This document shows positions 8,737 to 17,635 of a DNA stretch of 57,292 nt, piece by piece. The DNA comes from Verrucomicrobiota bacterium. Lineage in GTDB: Bacteria; Verrucomicrobiota; Verrucomicrobiia; Opitutales; Opitutaceae. The stretch lies in NCBI GenBank assembly GCA_023443985.1, contig JAEZSJ010000363.1, positions 1 through 57,292 of the forward strand, read 5' to 3'. The stretch's first letter is position 1. Each line of letters starts with the position of its first letter. Below the pieces are notes generated by a model, which was given only the letters and a program-made list of their open reading frames with translations, ran no database searches and was not told the origin of the DNA. Made by a program: the position numbers and the translations under genes.

Positions 8737-9795
8737 TTACGCCAGCGCGGCCGACACTGCGGCGGCGGAGTCCTGCCAGGTCGGCAACGCGCGGTTCAAC
8801 GCCCCGCGGCCCAGTTCCTCCACCAACCGCGCATCGGTGAGCACGCGGCGCAGCCCGGAAACCCAGGCCGCGAGATCGTCGCCCGGGAGCGTCAGGCAAC
8901 CACCGCCGGTCGCATGTTCGAGCAGAGCGGGGATGTCGCTGCACACGCAGGGCAGGCCGGACCACAGCGCCTCGATCACGGGCAGTCCGTTGCCCTCGGC
9001 GCGCGACGGAAACACACCGGCGATGCAGCGCGCCGCCAGCGCATTCACCGCCTCGTCCGGCAGCGGCCCGTGGTAGTGGAACTGTGTGCGACGGAGCGCC
9101 AGCGCGCGCGCGCGCCGCTCCACGGATTTGCCGAAATGCGGGTTCACCCGCCCGACCAGGTGCACCTCGAACTCCAGCCCCTCCGCCCAGAGCGCCTCGG
9201 CGGCGTCGAGCAGCAAGGCCTGGTTCTTCCGCGGCTCCAGGATCCCGACCATCAACAGCGCCGGCGTACCGCCGGGGCGTTCCCGGTTGCGCGCCCTCGG
9301 GCGCCCCGAGCCATCGGCGCCGAGCGGAAACGCCGTCACCTTGGCCCGCGCCGGCATGCGGCCCCACGCCCAGTACTGCTCCAGCTCCGCGCGACTCGTC
9401 TCCGAGATGGCCAGCACCCGTTCGAAGCCCGCAAGCAGCTTCATGTATCCGGGATGCCGCGCGACGCTGTGCGGCCAAGTCGTCTGCGGAAAACGCAACG
9501 GGATCGCGTCGTAATAGACGGCCGCGGTCCGGCAGCCGGGCTGCGCAACCCACGCCGAAAACCCGGGTCGCTCGTCCTCGCTGAACAGCTCGGGCGTGAA
9601 GACCCAATCGTCCTTCGCCGGGGTGACCCGCGAGCCGTCGGCCAGGGTCCACCCGCCCGCCGGCGGGTCCCAGCGGACCGCCTCGAGCGCCTGCGGCGCC
9701 CTCCCGGCCATCTCCGCGCGCAACCGCCCGCTCACGCGCTGGATCCCGGAGTGGTGGCCCGAACGGGCGGCCTTGGTGGTGTCGAAATAGATCAT
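8737..9795 (-). CDS. GT4-type glycosyltransferase
   Basis: A 352-residue GT-B glycosyltransferase, last gene of the minus-strand lipid/glycan operon. The N-terminal half has SGIQRVSGRL and an AVYYDAIPLRFP segment. The donor-binding half shows LMVGILEPRKNQALLLDA, HYHGPLPDEAVNAL, and the EX7E-like region FPSRAEGNGLPVIEALWSG. These are hallmarks of retaining GT4 enzymes. The ATG at 9795 overlaps the stop of the upstream gene by four bases, giving translational coupling. A longer frame runs upstream only through that gene. Sugar and acceptor are unknown; neighbouring MGDG-synthase-like and acyl-chain genes suggest a glycolipid. Confidence 0.85.
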   Translation of the reverse strand: MIYFDTTKAARSGHHSGIQRVSGRLRAEMAGRAPQALEAVRWDPPAGGWTLADGSRVTPAKDDWVFTPELFSEDERPGFSAWVAQPGCRTAAVYYDAIPLRFPQTTWPHSVARHPGYMKLLAGFERVLAISETSRAELEQYWAWGRMPARAKVTAFPLGADGSGRPRARNRERPGGTPALLMVGILEPRKNQALLLDAAEALWAEGLEFEVHLVGRVNPHFGKSVERRARALALRRTQFHYHGPLPDEAVNALAARCIAGVFPSRAEGNGLPVIEALWSGLPCVCSDIPALLEHATGGGCLTLPGDDLAAWVSGLRRVLTDARLVEELGRGALNRALPTWQDSAAAVSAALA

Positions 9796-11030
9796 TCTTC
9801 CTCCCGGATGCGCGCCAACAGCCGCGCGGCGTTGCGGTGCACGTCGAAATTCTCGCGCACCCACTCCCGCGCCGCGGAGCGCAGGCGCTCGCAGAGCGCG
9901 TCGTCGCCCGCCAGGCGGCGCCAGGCGCCGACCCAGGCCGAGGCGTCCTCGATCGGCGCGACGAGCCCGGTATGCTCGTGTTGCACCGCCTCGGTCGTGG
10001 CCGCGACGGGCGAACTGACCACCACCGCACCCGCCGCCATCGCCTCCGGGATGACATTCGGCAGCCCGTCGCGATCCCCGCTGCGTGCGATCACGCCCGT
10101 GTGCACAAGCACGTCGGCCCACGCCAGTGCCGCGAAGATCTCCGGCTGGGGCCGGTGTCCCATGAGCTCCACCACCCCGCCGAGCTGCAGCGCACGGATC
10201 TGCGCCTCGAGCCGCGCGCGGAGCGGACCGCTGCCGAAGATGCGGACTTGGAGCGCCAGACCCGCGTCGCGGGCCGCGGCATGGAGTTCGAGCTGCCGCT
10301 CGAGCCCCTTCTTCTCCACCAGCCGCGCGACGCACACGATCCGCAGCGTCGTCCGCTGCGAGCGCAGCGGCTTGAAGGGAGGCAGCACCTCCAGCCCGCG
10401 GCGCACGACCAGGATCTTCCCCGGCGGCGTGCCGCGCTCGCGCAGCGTCGCGGCGCCCATCTGCGTCGAGGTGCGAACGAAGCGCGCCAGCGCGATCTTC
10501 TCGCGCAGGAGCCAGTCGCCACCGTGCTCGTAGAGATCATACGCGTGCGCCGCCATGCTGAACGGGATCCCGGTGAGCCGCCACACCGCCCAGGCCGCAC
10601 CCGCCGGCGCGGAGGCCCACACGGCGTGCAGGTGCCGCGGCTGTTCCCGCCGGTGTCGCGCCGCCTCCACCACCCCGTAGCCGGCGCCCAGGAGGTTCTC
10701 CCAGAAGTTCCACCACCCGGGCGGCGGCCGCAGCACCATCGTCCGCATCAGGTCGGCGAAGAAGCCGCCCCGCGTGCGCCACGTCTCCAGCGGCAGCCGC
10801 CAGAGCACGGTGAACAGGCGCCACCGGTTGAACTGGTCGACGGGAAGCCCGGCGAACTCGGCCGCGCCCCCCCAGAGCGACACCAGCCGCAGTCGCACGC
10901 CCGCCGCCCGCAACGCCACGACCTCGCGCTGGAGGAACGTCTCGGTCGGGTGCGGAAAGCGCGTGAACAGCAGGACGATCTCCGCGCCTGCACCTTCCTC
11001 GGTTGCTCGTGTTGATGCCGGCGCCGCCAT
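9792..11030 (-). CDS. GT4-type glycosyltransferase
   Basis: A 412-residue GT-B enzyme. LLFTRFPHPTETFLQREV at the N-terminus is the usual acceptor-domain opening of exopolysaccharide/colanic-type GT4 proteins. The C-terminal half has IVCVARLVEKKGLERQL, VRIFGSGPLRARLE and the GLPNVIPEAMAAGAVVVSS donor loop with EX7E-type spacing. It begins 6 bases after the MGDG-synthase-like gene and overlaps the next glycosyltransferase, so it is part of one transcript. Cytoplasmic or membrane-associated. The specific sugar cannot be told from sequence. Confidence 0.88.
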   Translation of the reverse strand: MAAPASTRATEEGAGAEIVLLFTRFPHPTETFLQREVVALRAAGVRLRLVSLWGGAAEFAGLPVDQFNRWRLFTVLWRLPLETWRTRGGFFADLMRTMVLRPPPGWWNFWENLLGAGYGVVEAARHRREQPRHLHAVWASAPAGAAWAVWRLTGIPFSMAAHAYDLYEHGGDWLLREKIALARFVRTSTQMGAATLRERGTPPGKILVVRRGLEVLPPFKPLRSQRTTLRIVCVARLVEKKGLERQLELHAAARDAGLALQVRIFGSGPLRARLEAQIRALQLGGVVELMGHRPQPEIFAALAWADVLVHTGVIARSGDRDGLPNVIPEAMAAGAVVVSSPVAATTEAVQHEHTGLVAPIEDASAWVGAWRRLAGDDALCERLRSAAREWVRENFDVHRNAARLLARIREEE

Positions 11031-11036
11031 CGCAGG

Positions 11037-12224
11037 TCACACCGGGAACGGCCGCGGCAGCTGTGCCGCGTCGAAGCCCAGCCCGATCAGCTCGTGGATG
11101 AGGACGGTGGGATCCTCCTCATAGCGCAGCGCCTCGAAACGCTGGTGCGCCTCGTCGTAGCAGCCCGGCACCCGAATCCAATTTTCCATCACTGTCCGGA
11201 GACCGGCGGCCGAGTCGATGATCGGGCACGCCGCGCCGCGCTCGAAGAACTTCACCGTGAGGCTCTCCTGCGGCATGATGCTCCCGTAGGCGTTGAAGAT
11301 GATCGGGCAGCGGAAGTTCAGCGCCTTGGCGCAGGTCGTCGTGCCGCCGCGGGTCACGATCGCGTCGCTCACCTGCAGGAGCCGGTGCATCTCGTCGGTG
11401 TAGCCGTCGATGAAGCAGGCGAACTCGGGGTGCTGGGCGCGCCAGTGGATCGCATCGGCGTAGGTGCGGGCGTTGCGCCCGGAGACGACGATGGCCTGCA
11501 CGCGGTCGGCAAACTCCGCCAGGACCGGCAGCAGCTCCATGTGCTGGTTTGCGCCGTTGCCGCCGGTGCCGAGGAGCACCGTGAAGCGGTCGGGGCGCAG
11601 ACCGAGCTTGTCCACGAGAAAGCGTCGCCGCTTCTCCGGGGTGAGGATGTCGTGGTGCGAGCGGGGCCGCATCAGGTGGCCGCGGACCTTCGTCTGCTCG
11701 GGCCGCAACCCCAGCTTCACGGCATAGTCGCGCGCGGTCGGCGTGCGGGAGAAATAGAGGTCCACGCTCCGGTCGATCCAGTTGCGGCTGTAGCCGTAGC
11801 CGCCCGAGAATTCCCCACAGTAGGTCGCGCACCGGACGTTCGCCGCACCGAGCACCTGCCGGGCGACCTCGAAATAGCCGCGGTTGAGGCAGTCATGCAC
11901 GCTGAAGATCAGATGGGGGCGGTACTCGCGCAGGAGCGCGCGATAGTACTTCTTGCCGAAGCTGATGCTGTCCCGGTTGATGATGCTCAAGCCCTCCACG
12001 AGCATGTAGTAGGGATGGTGCAACCACGGAGCTTTCCGCTGGACCCAGTTGTAGAAGCTCACGCCCCACCGGCCGATCACCGAGGACTTCTCCAGCAGTT
12101 GCTCGATCCGGACATCGACCCGGTGTTTGTAGAGCTCGAAGGCCCATTCGGCAAAGGCCTGCGCGCGGGCGTCGTGGCCGCCGCCGGTGCTGGAGGTAAG
12201 GACGAGGATGCGAACTTGGCTCAC
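11037..12224 (-). CDS. MGDG-synthase-like glycosyltransferase (GT28/MurG fold)
   Basis: A 395-residue GT-B enzyme resembling monogalactosyldiacylglycerol synthases and diglucosyldiacylglycerol synthases. The N-terminus ILVLTSSTGGGHDARA contains the GGGH signature used for lipid acceptors. The C-terminal part has VLLGTGGNGANQHM, AIVVSGRN and DAIVTRGGTTTCAKAL, the nucleotide-sugar binding loop. The initiation codon is GTG at 12224, three bases after the stop of the SDR gene and followed six bases later by a GT4 gene. The inferred role is addition of the first sugar to a membrane lipid made by the neighbouring acyl-chain genes. Confidence 0.85.
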   Translation of the reverse strand: MSQVRILVLTSSTGGGHDARAQAFAEWAFELYKHRVDVRIEQLLEKSSVIGRWGVSFYNWVQRKAPWLHHPYYMLVEGLSIINRDSISFGKKYYRALLREYRPHLIFSVHDCLNRGYFEVARQVLGAANVRCATYCGEFSGGYGYSRNWIDRSVDLYFSRTPTARDYAVKLGLRPEQTKVRGHLMRPRSHHDILTPEKRRRFLVDKLGLRPDRFTVLLGTGGNGANQHMELLPVLAEFADRVQAIVVSGRNARTYADAIHWRAQHPEFACFIDGYTDEMHRLLQVSDAIVTRGGTTTCAKALNFRCPIIFNAYGSIMPQESLTVKFFERGAACPIIDSAAGLRTVMENWIRVPGCYDEAHQRFEALRYEEDPTVLIHELIGLGFDAAQLPRPFPV

Positions 12225-12227
12225 GGG

Positions 12228-13055
12228 TCAGGGAAGTCCGAAATAGCGGGCGAGCACCGCCCGGCGCAGCGACAGGGGGGCGAGGCGCGCGCCAAGCGGC
12301 GCGACGACCGTCTGGAAGAAGGAACCGGAACGCACGATGCCCGACCGGCCGCGGCGCAGAGCCCGACGCAGATCCTGCGCGGCCCGCCGCGGCAGCGGCG
12401 CCGCGGCGAAGGTGGCCTCGAGCCGGCGCGCGACCCGCTGCGTGCGTTCCGGCACGTTCTGGTGGGGGGTGGCGAACATCGTGTTGTTGAACTCCGTCCG
12501 GTAATCTCCAGGACGAAAGTCGATCACCGTGATTCCGGCCTCCTTCCCTTCCAACATCAAACTTTCGGAGAGCGCGGCGAGTCCCGCCTTCGCGACGTTG
12601 TAGCCGGAGAGCAGCGGAATCGGAAACTCCACCGCCATCGAGGTCACGTTGACAATCGCCCCGGCGCGGCGTCCGGCCATCGCCGCGAACGCGCCACGGT
12701 TGAGCGCCAGCGACACGCCGAGCATCTCGTCGACCTGCGCGCGCCAAGTCGAAAGTGGTTGGTCGAGAATGCCGCCAAAGATCCCGTAGCCGGCGTTGTG
12801 CACGAGCAGGCCAAGTCCGCCGCTCTCACGCTCGACTTGGGCGAACAACCCGTCCGCCGCGCCCTCGCCATCGGCGAGGTCCAGGCGCAGGCCGTGGAAA
12901 CGCGCCTGCGCAGGTAGCCGCTCCGGGCGCCGCGACGTGCCCCAGACCTCGACCCCTTCCGCCAACAACATCTCGGCGAAGGCGCGGCCCAGCCCGGTGC
13001 CCGCACCGGTCACCAGGGCCGTGCGATAGCGGGAGGCGAGCGGGGTCGATGGCAT
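12228..13055 (-). CDS. short-chain dehydrogenase/reductase
   Basis: A 275-residue classical SDR. TALVTGAGTGLGRAFAE carries the TGxxxGxG cofactor motif, HNAGYGIFGG the NAG motif, and S/YxxxK appears in TSMAVEF...SGYNVAKAG. The C-terminal third is arginine/leucine rich. ATG 13055 is preferred over a candidate further upstream because that one overlaps the ketosynthase stop. It lies 25 bases after the ketosynthase gene and 3 bases before the lipid glycosyltransferase gene. In context it is a candidate reductase of a 3-ketoacyl or 3-keto long-chain base, which is inference only; it is not the FabG consensus. Confidence 0.85.
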   Translation of the reverse strand: MPSTPLASRYRTALVTGAGTGLGRAFAEMLLAEGVEVWGTSRRPERLPAQARFHGLRLDLADGEGAADGLFAQVERESGGLGLLVHNAGYGIFGGILDQPLSTWRAQVDEMLGVSLALNRGAFAAMAGRRAGAIVNVTSMAVEFPIPLLSGYNVAKAGLAALSESLMLEGKEAGITVIDFRPGDYRTEFNNTMFATPHQNVPERTQRVARRLEATFAAAPLPRRAAQDLRRALRRGRSGIVRSGSFFQTVVAPLGARLAPLSLRRAVLARYFGLP

Positions 13056-13080
13056 GTGGCGCGCTGGAACCGCCGGACTA

Positions 13081-14346
13081 TCAGGCGGCCGGGGCGCGCA
13101 GCACAAGCGAGACGTTGGCACCGCCAAAACCGCTCGCGTTGTTCAGGACGACCTGCGGACGCACGGCGAGGGTCTGGCGCGGCAGATTGAGGTCGGCAAA
13201 CTTCGGATCCACCTCCCGCAGGCCGCCGCAACCGGGAACAAAACCGCCGCGGATCGCCAACGAGCAGATCCCCGTCTCGAATACCGTCGCCATCGAGAGG
13301 CCGTGTCCGGTGAGCGCCTTGGTGCTGCTCACCGGCACCCGGGCCGCCTCCGCGCCGAAGACGCTGCGGATCGCCTTCACCTCGGAGGCGTCGCCGATCG
13401 GGGTCGAGGTGGCGTGGGCGTTGATGTAGTCGATCTGTCCGGACGCGACATTCGCCGCCTTGAGGGCCCGCCGCATCGCTTCCGCCAGCCCGAGCCCCTC
13501 CGGATGCGAGATGGCGACATTGTGGCCGTCGGAGGCCTGTCCCCAGCCGGCGAGCTCGGCGTACGGCGAGACGCCCCGCCGCGCCACCTCGTCCTCGCTC
13601 TCGAGCACGACGACCGCCGCGCCTCCTGTGCCCACAAAACCATCACGGGCGACATCGAAGGGCCGCGAGGCGGAGGCCGGGTCGGCCGAGGTGGAGAGCG
13701 CCCGCATCGCGGCGAACGGCAGGATCGCGTCCATGTTCCCGTCCTCCGCGCCGACGACAATCATGCGCTCCTGCCTCCCCGTGACGATGTCGTCGAAGGC
13801 GAAGCCGAGCGCATGCCCCGTCGAGGCGCAGGCGGAGGAGAAACCGCAGGAATGACCGCGGATCTTGAAGGCCGCGACCAGGTTGAAGTTCAACGTGCCG
13901 GAGATCGACGCCACCACCGCGACCGGCGAGCACCGCATCACGCCGACCTGGTGCATGCGGCCCAGGTAGTGGGCGAGGATCATCGGAGAGCCGGCCGAGG
14001 CGCAGTACAGGCCGGTGTTCTCGTTCTGCAGGTCGGCCTCCGCGAGGGATGCGTCCGCGATCGCCTGCTGCATCGCACAGTGCGCATACAGGCCGTGGGG
14101 AGCCATGCTCCGGAGCAGTTCGCGGCGCACCGCGTACCGGGCGGGATAGGTCCAGTCCTCCGGCTCGATCGACGAGACGTCGAAGTCCTTCACCGTCCCC
14201 ATCACCTTCACCGGCACCTCGGGGCGCTGAAATGGTGGATACAGTTCGAAGCCGTGGCGCAGGGCGCGCACGCTGGCTTCGACGGTTTCCTTGTCGTTGC
14301 CGATGCTGCTGATGAATCCGAGGCCGGTGACGAATACTTTCCGCAT
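13081..14346 (-). CDS. beta-ketoacyl-[acyl-carrier-protein] synthase (FabF/KAS I-II type)
   Basis: A 421-residue ketosynthase that elongates acyl-ACP with malonyl-ACP. The complete catalytic set is visible: C173 in SSACASTGHA, H311 in NAHATSTPIGD, K343 and H348 in TKALTGHG. MRKVFVTGLG is the standard KAS start and selects ATG 14346 rather than the in-frame ATG 12 codons upstream. It follows the ACP-dehydratase gene by 109 bases and precedes the SDR by 25. Location inside a glycosyltransferase operon suggests a dedicated long-chain or modified fatty acid instead of bulk synthesis. Confidence 0.92.
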   Translation of the reverse strand: MRKVFVTGLGFISSIGNDKETVEASVRALRHGFELYPPFQRPEVPVKVMGTVKDFDVSSIEPEDWTYPARYAVRRELLRSMAPHGLYAHCAMQQAIADASLAEADLQNENTGLYCASAGSPMILAHYLGRMHQVGVMRCSPVAVVASISGTLNFNLVAAFKIRGHSCGFSSACASTGHALGFAFDDIVTGRQERMIVVGAEDGNMDAILPFAAMRALSTSADPASASRPFDVARDGFVGTGGAAVVVLESEDEVARRGVSPYAELAGWGQASDGHNVAISHPEGLGLAEAMRRALKAANVASGQIDYINAHATSTPIGDASEVKAIRSVFGAEAARVPVSSTKALTGHGLSMATVFETGICSLAIRGGFVPGCGGLREVDPKFADLNLPRQTLAVRPQVVLNNASGFGGANVSLVLRAPAA

Positions 14347-14394
14347 GATTGGAGAGACCGCCGCCGGCTCGAGCTGTGCCATCCCCGGCGAACA

Positions 14395-14418
14395 GAAGGT
14401 CCGAGGCTCGGGACCTTC
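14395..14418. other. intergenic stem-loop
   Basis: Perfect 8-bp arms GAAGGTCC (14395-14402) and GGACCTTC (14411-14418) enclose an 8-base loop in the 109-base gap between the ACP-dehydratase and ketosynthase genes. There is no T-run, so it is more likely an mRNA processing or attenuation element than a full terminator. Confidence 0.35.
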
Positions 14419-14455
14419 CGCCCGCTGGCAACAGGATTATCCGTACCGCGACGGC

Positions 14456-15361
14456 TCAGGCGCTCGTCGCGGCGGCCGGGGCGGCCGCCGCCGTTTCGGC
14501 GACCGGCGCCTGGTAGGCGAAGGTGAGCGTGATCTCCTCGGCGAACGCCGCCTTCTCGCCACCCACCTTGACCGTGCCCTCGAAGGTGGCCAGCGGCGCC
14601 TTGATCCGTTTCGGCCGGACCGACAGGACGATCGTCTCGCCGGGCTTCACCATCCGCTGGCAGCGTACGCCTTCGCAGCTCGTGAAGAAGACCGCGGAGG
14701 AGTCGACCGCACTCTCGAGCTCGGGCGCGCCGCTTTGTAGCAGAAAAAGGACTGCGAGCTGGCCCAGGGCCTCAAGCATGATCGAGGCGGGCAGCACCGG
14801 ATTGTCACGGAAATGTCCCTGCAGGAAGAATTCGGTGCCGGCCAGCTGGTAGCGGCCGGTGGCGGAGTTGGCCGCGATCGTGGCCTCCTGCACGAACAGG
14901 AAGGGCGGCTGCATGGGCATCACCTCAAGCACCGCCTCGATCGGCAGATGCTTGGCGGGCACCGGCACCTTGCCGCTCACCTTCGCCTCGATGAAGGCGT
15001 TGATGTCGGCGATCGTCCGGAGATCGCGCAGCTCCTCGTTCTTGATCGGCACCTTGATGCACTCCTCGACGAGCATCACCACCTCGAGCATCGTCAGGGA
15101 GTCGACCCCGAGATCCTCCACCACGCGCAGGTCGGTCGCGCCGGTGTGCAGCCGCGGGCGCTGCTCCGGATCGACGAACCGCTCGATGATCCCCAGCACC
15201 ACGGTGGGGACCGCGGCGACATCGCCCGTGCGCCGGTAGCGCAGGGCCGCTTCGAGGGTCGCCGGCGAGCAACGTTTCAGTGCTTCACGCAATGCGCCCT
15301 CGTCGGCGGCGCTCAAGCCAGCCGCGGTCGCCACGGGACGGGAATTTTCCTGTTCGGACAT
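14456..15361 (-). CDS. acyl carrier protein fused to FabZ-like 3-hydroxyacyl dehydratase
   Basis: A 301-residue fusion. Residues about 50-130 form an acyl carrier domain, with S88 in EDLGVDSLTMLE as the phosphopantetheine site. Residues about 138-285 form a hotdog-fold dehydratase: PPFLFV, then GHFRDNPVLPASIMLEALGQ with H183 and E197 as the catalytic pair of the FabZ/FabA type. The C-terminal ten or so residues are alanine-rich. It is the first gene of the minus-strand operon, divergent from rpmB. ATG 15361 is chosen; ATG 15370 is an alternative. The tethered carrier would keep the intermediate on the enzyme during dehydration. Confidence 0.88.
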   Translation of the reverse strand: MSEQENSRPVATAAGLSAADEGALREALKRCSPATLEAALRYRRTGDVAAVPTVVLGIIERFVDPEQRPRLHTGATDLRVVEDLGVDSLTMLEVVMLVEECIKVPIKNEELRDLRTIADINAFIEAKVSGKVPVPAKHLPIEAVLEVMPMQPPFLFVQEATIAANSATGRYQLAGTEFFLQGHFRDNPVLPASIMLEALGQLAVLFLLQSGAPELESAVDSSAVFFTSCEGVRCQRMVKPGETIVLSVRPKRIKAPLATFEGTVKVGGEKAAFAEEITLTFAYQAPVAETAAAAPAAATSA

Positions 15362-15470
15362 GAACGGCATGTAACAAATTCGGCAAGTACCCGGGCAAAT
15401 CCTATTTTCCTCGGACCCGCCGGTCTCCCCGTCGTTCCGCCGCCCGGCGGGGGTCCTCCCAAAAAAGCAC

Positions 15471-15499
15471 TTGCCATGCCCGGGCCCGCCGGATGCTCT
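15471..15499 (+). promoter_or_regulatory. possible rpmB promoter
   Basis: TTGCCA (15471-15476), a 17-base spacer and TGCTCT (15494-15499) lie 22 bases before the rpmB start. The -35 matches the element in front of the CsgG-like gene at 17577; the -10 is weak. Confidence 0.35.
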
Positions 15500-15521
15500 C
15501 GGCCCCTTAATCACTTTCACC

Positions 15522-15752
15522 ATGGCTCGAATCTGCGCGATCACAGGCAAGCGTCCCTCCAAAGGGAGCATCATCCACCGTAAGGGTCAGTCCAAGAAGA
15601 GCGGCGGCATCGGCACGCACGTGACCGCCAAGACCACTCGCTGGATCAAGCCGAACCTGCAAAAGGTCAAAGTCCGCCTGCCCAACGGCGGCACGAAACG
15701 CATTTTGGTCGCCGTGAAGGCAATTAAGGCTGGAAAAATCCAGAAGGCCTGA
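15522..15752 (+). CDS. rpmB: 50S ribosomal protein bL28
   Basis: A 76-residue basic protein of the large ribosomal subunit. MARICAITGKRPSKGS is the canonical bL28 opening, followed by KTTRWIKPNLQKV and a lysine-rich tail. Length is normal for bL28. ATG 15522 is fixed by the family start; an in-frame ATG at 15471 would add an unrelated N-terminus and overlaps the likely promoter. It stands alone, without rpmG, divergent from the lipid operon, and is followed by a strong terminator. Confidence 0.97.
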   Translation: MARICAITGKRPSKGSIIHRKGQSKKSGGIGTHVTAKTTRWIKPNLQKVKVRLPNGGTKRILVAVKAIKAGKIQKA

Positions 15753-15782
15753 CCAGTTTGTAGCTCTCCCATCCACCCGCCT

Positions 15783-15825
15783 GCCCCCGAGCGAGCGCTT
15801 AGCGCCCTCGGGGGCACTTCTTTTT
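15783..15825 (+). terminator. rho-independent terminator of rpmB
   Basis: Arms GCCCCCGAG (15783-15791) and CTCGGGGGC (15807-15815) are perfect complements, with an inner GCGC/GCGC pairing. They are followed by CTTCTTTTT. The element lies 30 bases after the rpmB stop. Confidence 0.8.
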
Positions 15826-15854
15826 CGGCGGGTTCCCCGCCCGCGGCGGCGGGT

Positions 15855-17453
15855 TCAGGTGCGGCGCAACCCGATTCGGGCGAGGAGGCGTCCGGCCAGC
15901 GCCGGCAACTCCTCGCGCCCCTCGATCCGCAACCACCACAGCATCGCGCCGTAGGCGGCCACGCCGAGCGGGATCATCGTCGCGAGCAGCACGATGTCGC
16001 GCGCCCGCGACGGCGGGAACACCCGCTCAAGGCCCAGCGCCCCGCCGGCCACGACCACCGCCATCACCAGCACCCCGCCCGTGATTTTGAGCAGGTCGCG
16101 CCACAGATGCTGGAAGGCCAGCCCCCGGTCGCTCCGCGCCAGCCGCACCTGGAGATACCACGCCTGGGCCACGACCGCCAGGTTGCTCGCGAGCGCGAGG
16201 CCCACGGTCGAAAGCGGGCCCATCAACGCCAGACCGAGGCCGATGTTGACCGCGAAGCTCAGGACCGCCGCACGCACCGGCGTGCGGGTGTCCTTCCGGG
16301 CGTAGAACGCCCGCAGCACCAGATTGACGAACGAGAACACCGGTAATCCGGCGGCGAATACCGCCAAGACCGGCACCATCGCCCCGGTGTCCTGCGCGTG
16401 GAAGGCGCCGCGCTGGAAGAGCAGCCGGATGATCGGTTCCGCGAGCAGCACCAATCCCGCCGCCGCCGGCACGTTTACCACCAGAATCAGCCGCATGCCC
16501 CGCCGGTACGCCGCCGCGAAGGCCGGCCAGTCCGCCTGTGCCGCGTGCCGCGAGATCAGCGGAAACACCACCGTCGACACCGCCACCGCGAAGACACCGA
16601 TCGGCAACTCCATCAACCGCGTCGCCAGATTCAGGAGCGAGACGGCCGCGTCGTTCAGCGAGAGGCCCACCAGCCGCAGCAGCGCCATGTTGATCAGGTA
16701 GACCGCCGAGCCCACCACCGTGGGCGCCATCAGACCGACAATCGCCCGCACCTGCGCGCTGCGCCGGAGATCGAGCCGAGGCCGCCAGCCCTCCCGCACC
16801 AGGGCCGCCGCCGGCACGGCCATCTGGAAAAAGCCGCCCACCAACACGCCGGCGCAGAGCAGCCGGATGTGCGTGGCACCGTCGGCCGCCCAGCCGCCCC
16901 ACAGGCCGCCCACCAGCGCGGTGATCATCGCGAGATTGAGCCAGATCGGCGAGAGGGCCGGCTCGAGGAACCGCTCCAGCGTCTGCAACGCCGCGCTGAA
17001 CGCGGCCGCGAGACACACGAAAACCATGTAGGGGAACAGCCATACCGCCAGCTCGGCGCCGAGGCGCCAGCGGGCGATCGTCTCCGGCGCGGCCCCCAGC
17101 GCCGCCGCCGGCCCCTCCCACCACCGGCCGCCGAGCAGCACCATCCCGATCGCCACCAGCCCGGCAGTCACCACCAGCAGCCAGCTCGCGACCTGGCTGA
17201 CCAGCTCGAAGGCGCCCGCCCGTTGGCGGCGCGCAAGCTCCTCGTTGAGCGTCGGCACGAACGCGGCCGTCAACGCCCCCTCCCCGAGCAGGCGCCGGAA
17301 CAGGTTCGGCAGCGTGAACGCGGTGAAGAACGCGCTCGCGAGTGCCGTTGTTCCGAATACAGCCGCCGTCAGCACGTCCCGGATCAGGCCGAGCACGCGT
17401 GACACCATGGTCATGCCGGCGACCAGTCCGATGCGTTCGAGTTGTTTCGACAT
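15855..17453 (-). CDS. murJ: lipid II flippase MurJ
   Basis: A 532-residue polytopic inner-membrane protein of the MOP superfamily that flips lipid II for peptidoglycan synthesis. The N-terminus GLVAGMTMVSRVLGLIRDVL and the following FGTTALASAFFTAFTLPNLFRRLLGEGALTAAFVP region (given in parts) are diagnostic of MurJ/MviN. About 14 hydrophobic segments are readable. The start at ATG 17453 (MSKQLERIG) is chosen over an upstream in-frame start. It is divergent from the CsgG-like gene and convergent with rpmB. Confidence 0.93.
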   Translation of the reverse strand: MSKQLERIGLVAGMTMVSRVLGLIRDVLTAAVFGTTALASAFFTAFTLPNLFRRLLGEGALTAAFVPTLNEELARRQRAGAFELVSQVASWLLVVTAGLVAIGMVLLGGRWWEGPAAALGAAPETIARWRLGAELAVWLFPYMVFVCLAAAFSAALQTLERFLEPALSPIWLNLAMITALVGGLWGGWAADGATHIRLLCAGVLVGGFFQMAVPAAALVREGWRPRLDLRRSAQVRAIVGLMAPTVVGSAVYLINMALLRLVGLSLNDAAVSLLNLATRLMELPIGVFAVAVSTVVFPLISRHAAQADWPAFAAAYRRGMRLILVVNVPAAAGLVLLAEPIIRLLFQRGAFHAQDTGAMVPVLAVFAAGLPVFSFVNLVLRAFYARKDTRTPVRAAVLSFAVNIGLGLALMGPLSTVGLALASNLAVVAQAWYLQVRLARSDRGLAFQHLWRDLLKITGGVLVMAVVVAGGALGLERVFPPSRARDIVLLATMIPLGVAAYGAMLWWLRIEGREELPALAGRLLARIGLRRT

Positions 17454-17576
17454 CTGCGGAGCCACGTTCTCCCCGCCGGCGGCCCACGGGAGCAAGACCA
17501 TTAGCCGGAGGGCCGGCCCGCCCGACCAGGCCACGTCCCGCCCGTGGCCGCACACGCCCGTTTCCGGCCAATCAAC

Positions 17577-17605
17577 TTGCCACCCCTCCCCTGCCCACGT
17601 ATCCA
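17577..17605 (+). promoter_or_regulatory. sigma-70-type promoter of the CsgG-like gene
   Basis: TTGCCA (17577-17582), exactly 17 bases, then TATCCA (17600-17605), placing transcription start near 17612, about 24 bases before the ATG at 17636. Confidence 0.55.
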
Positions 17606-17635
17606 GCCGCTAGCTCACCCCGAACTCTTCACGCC

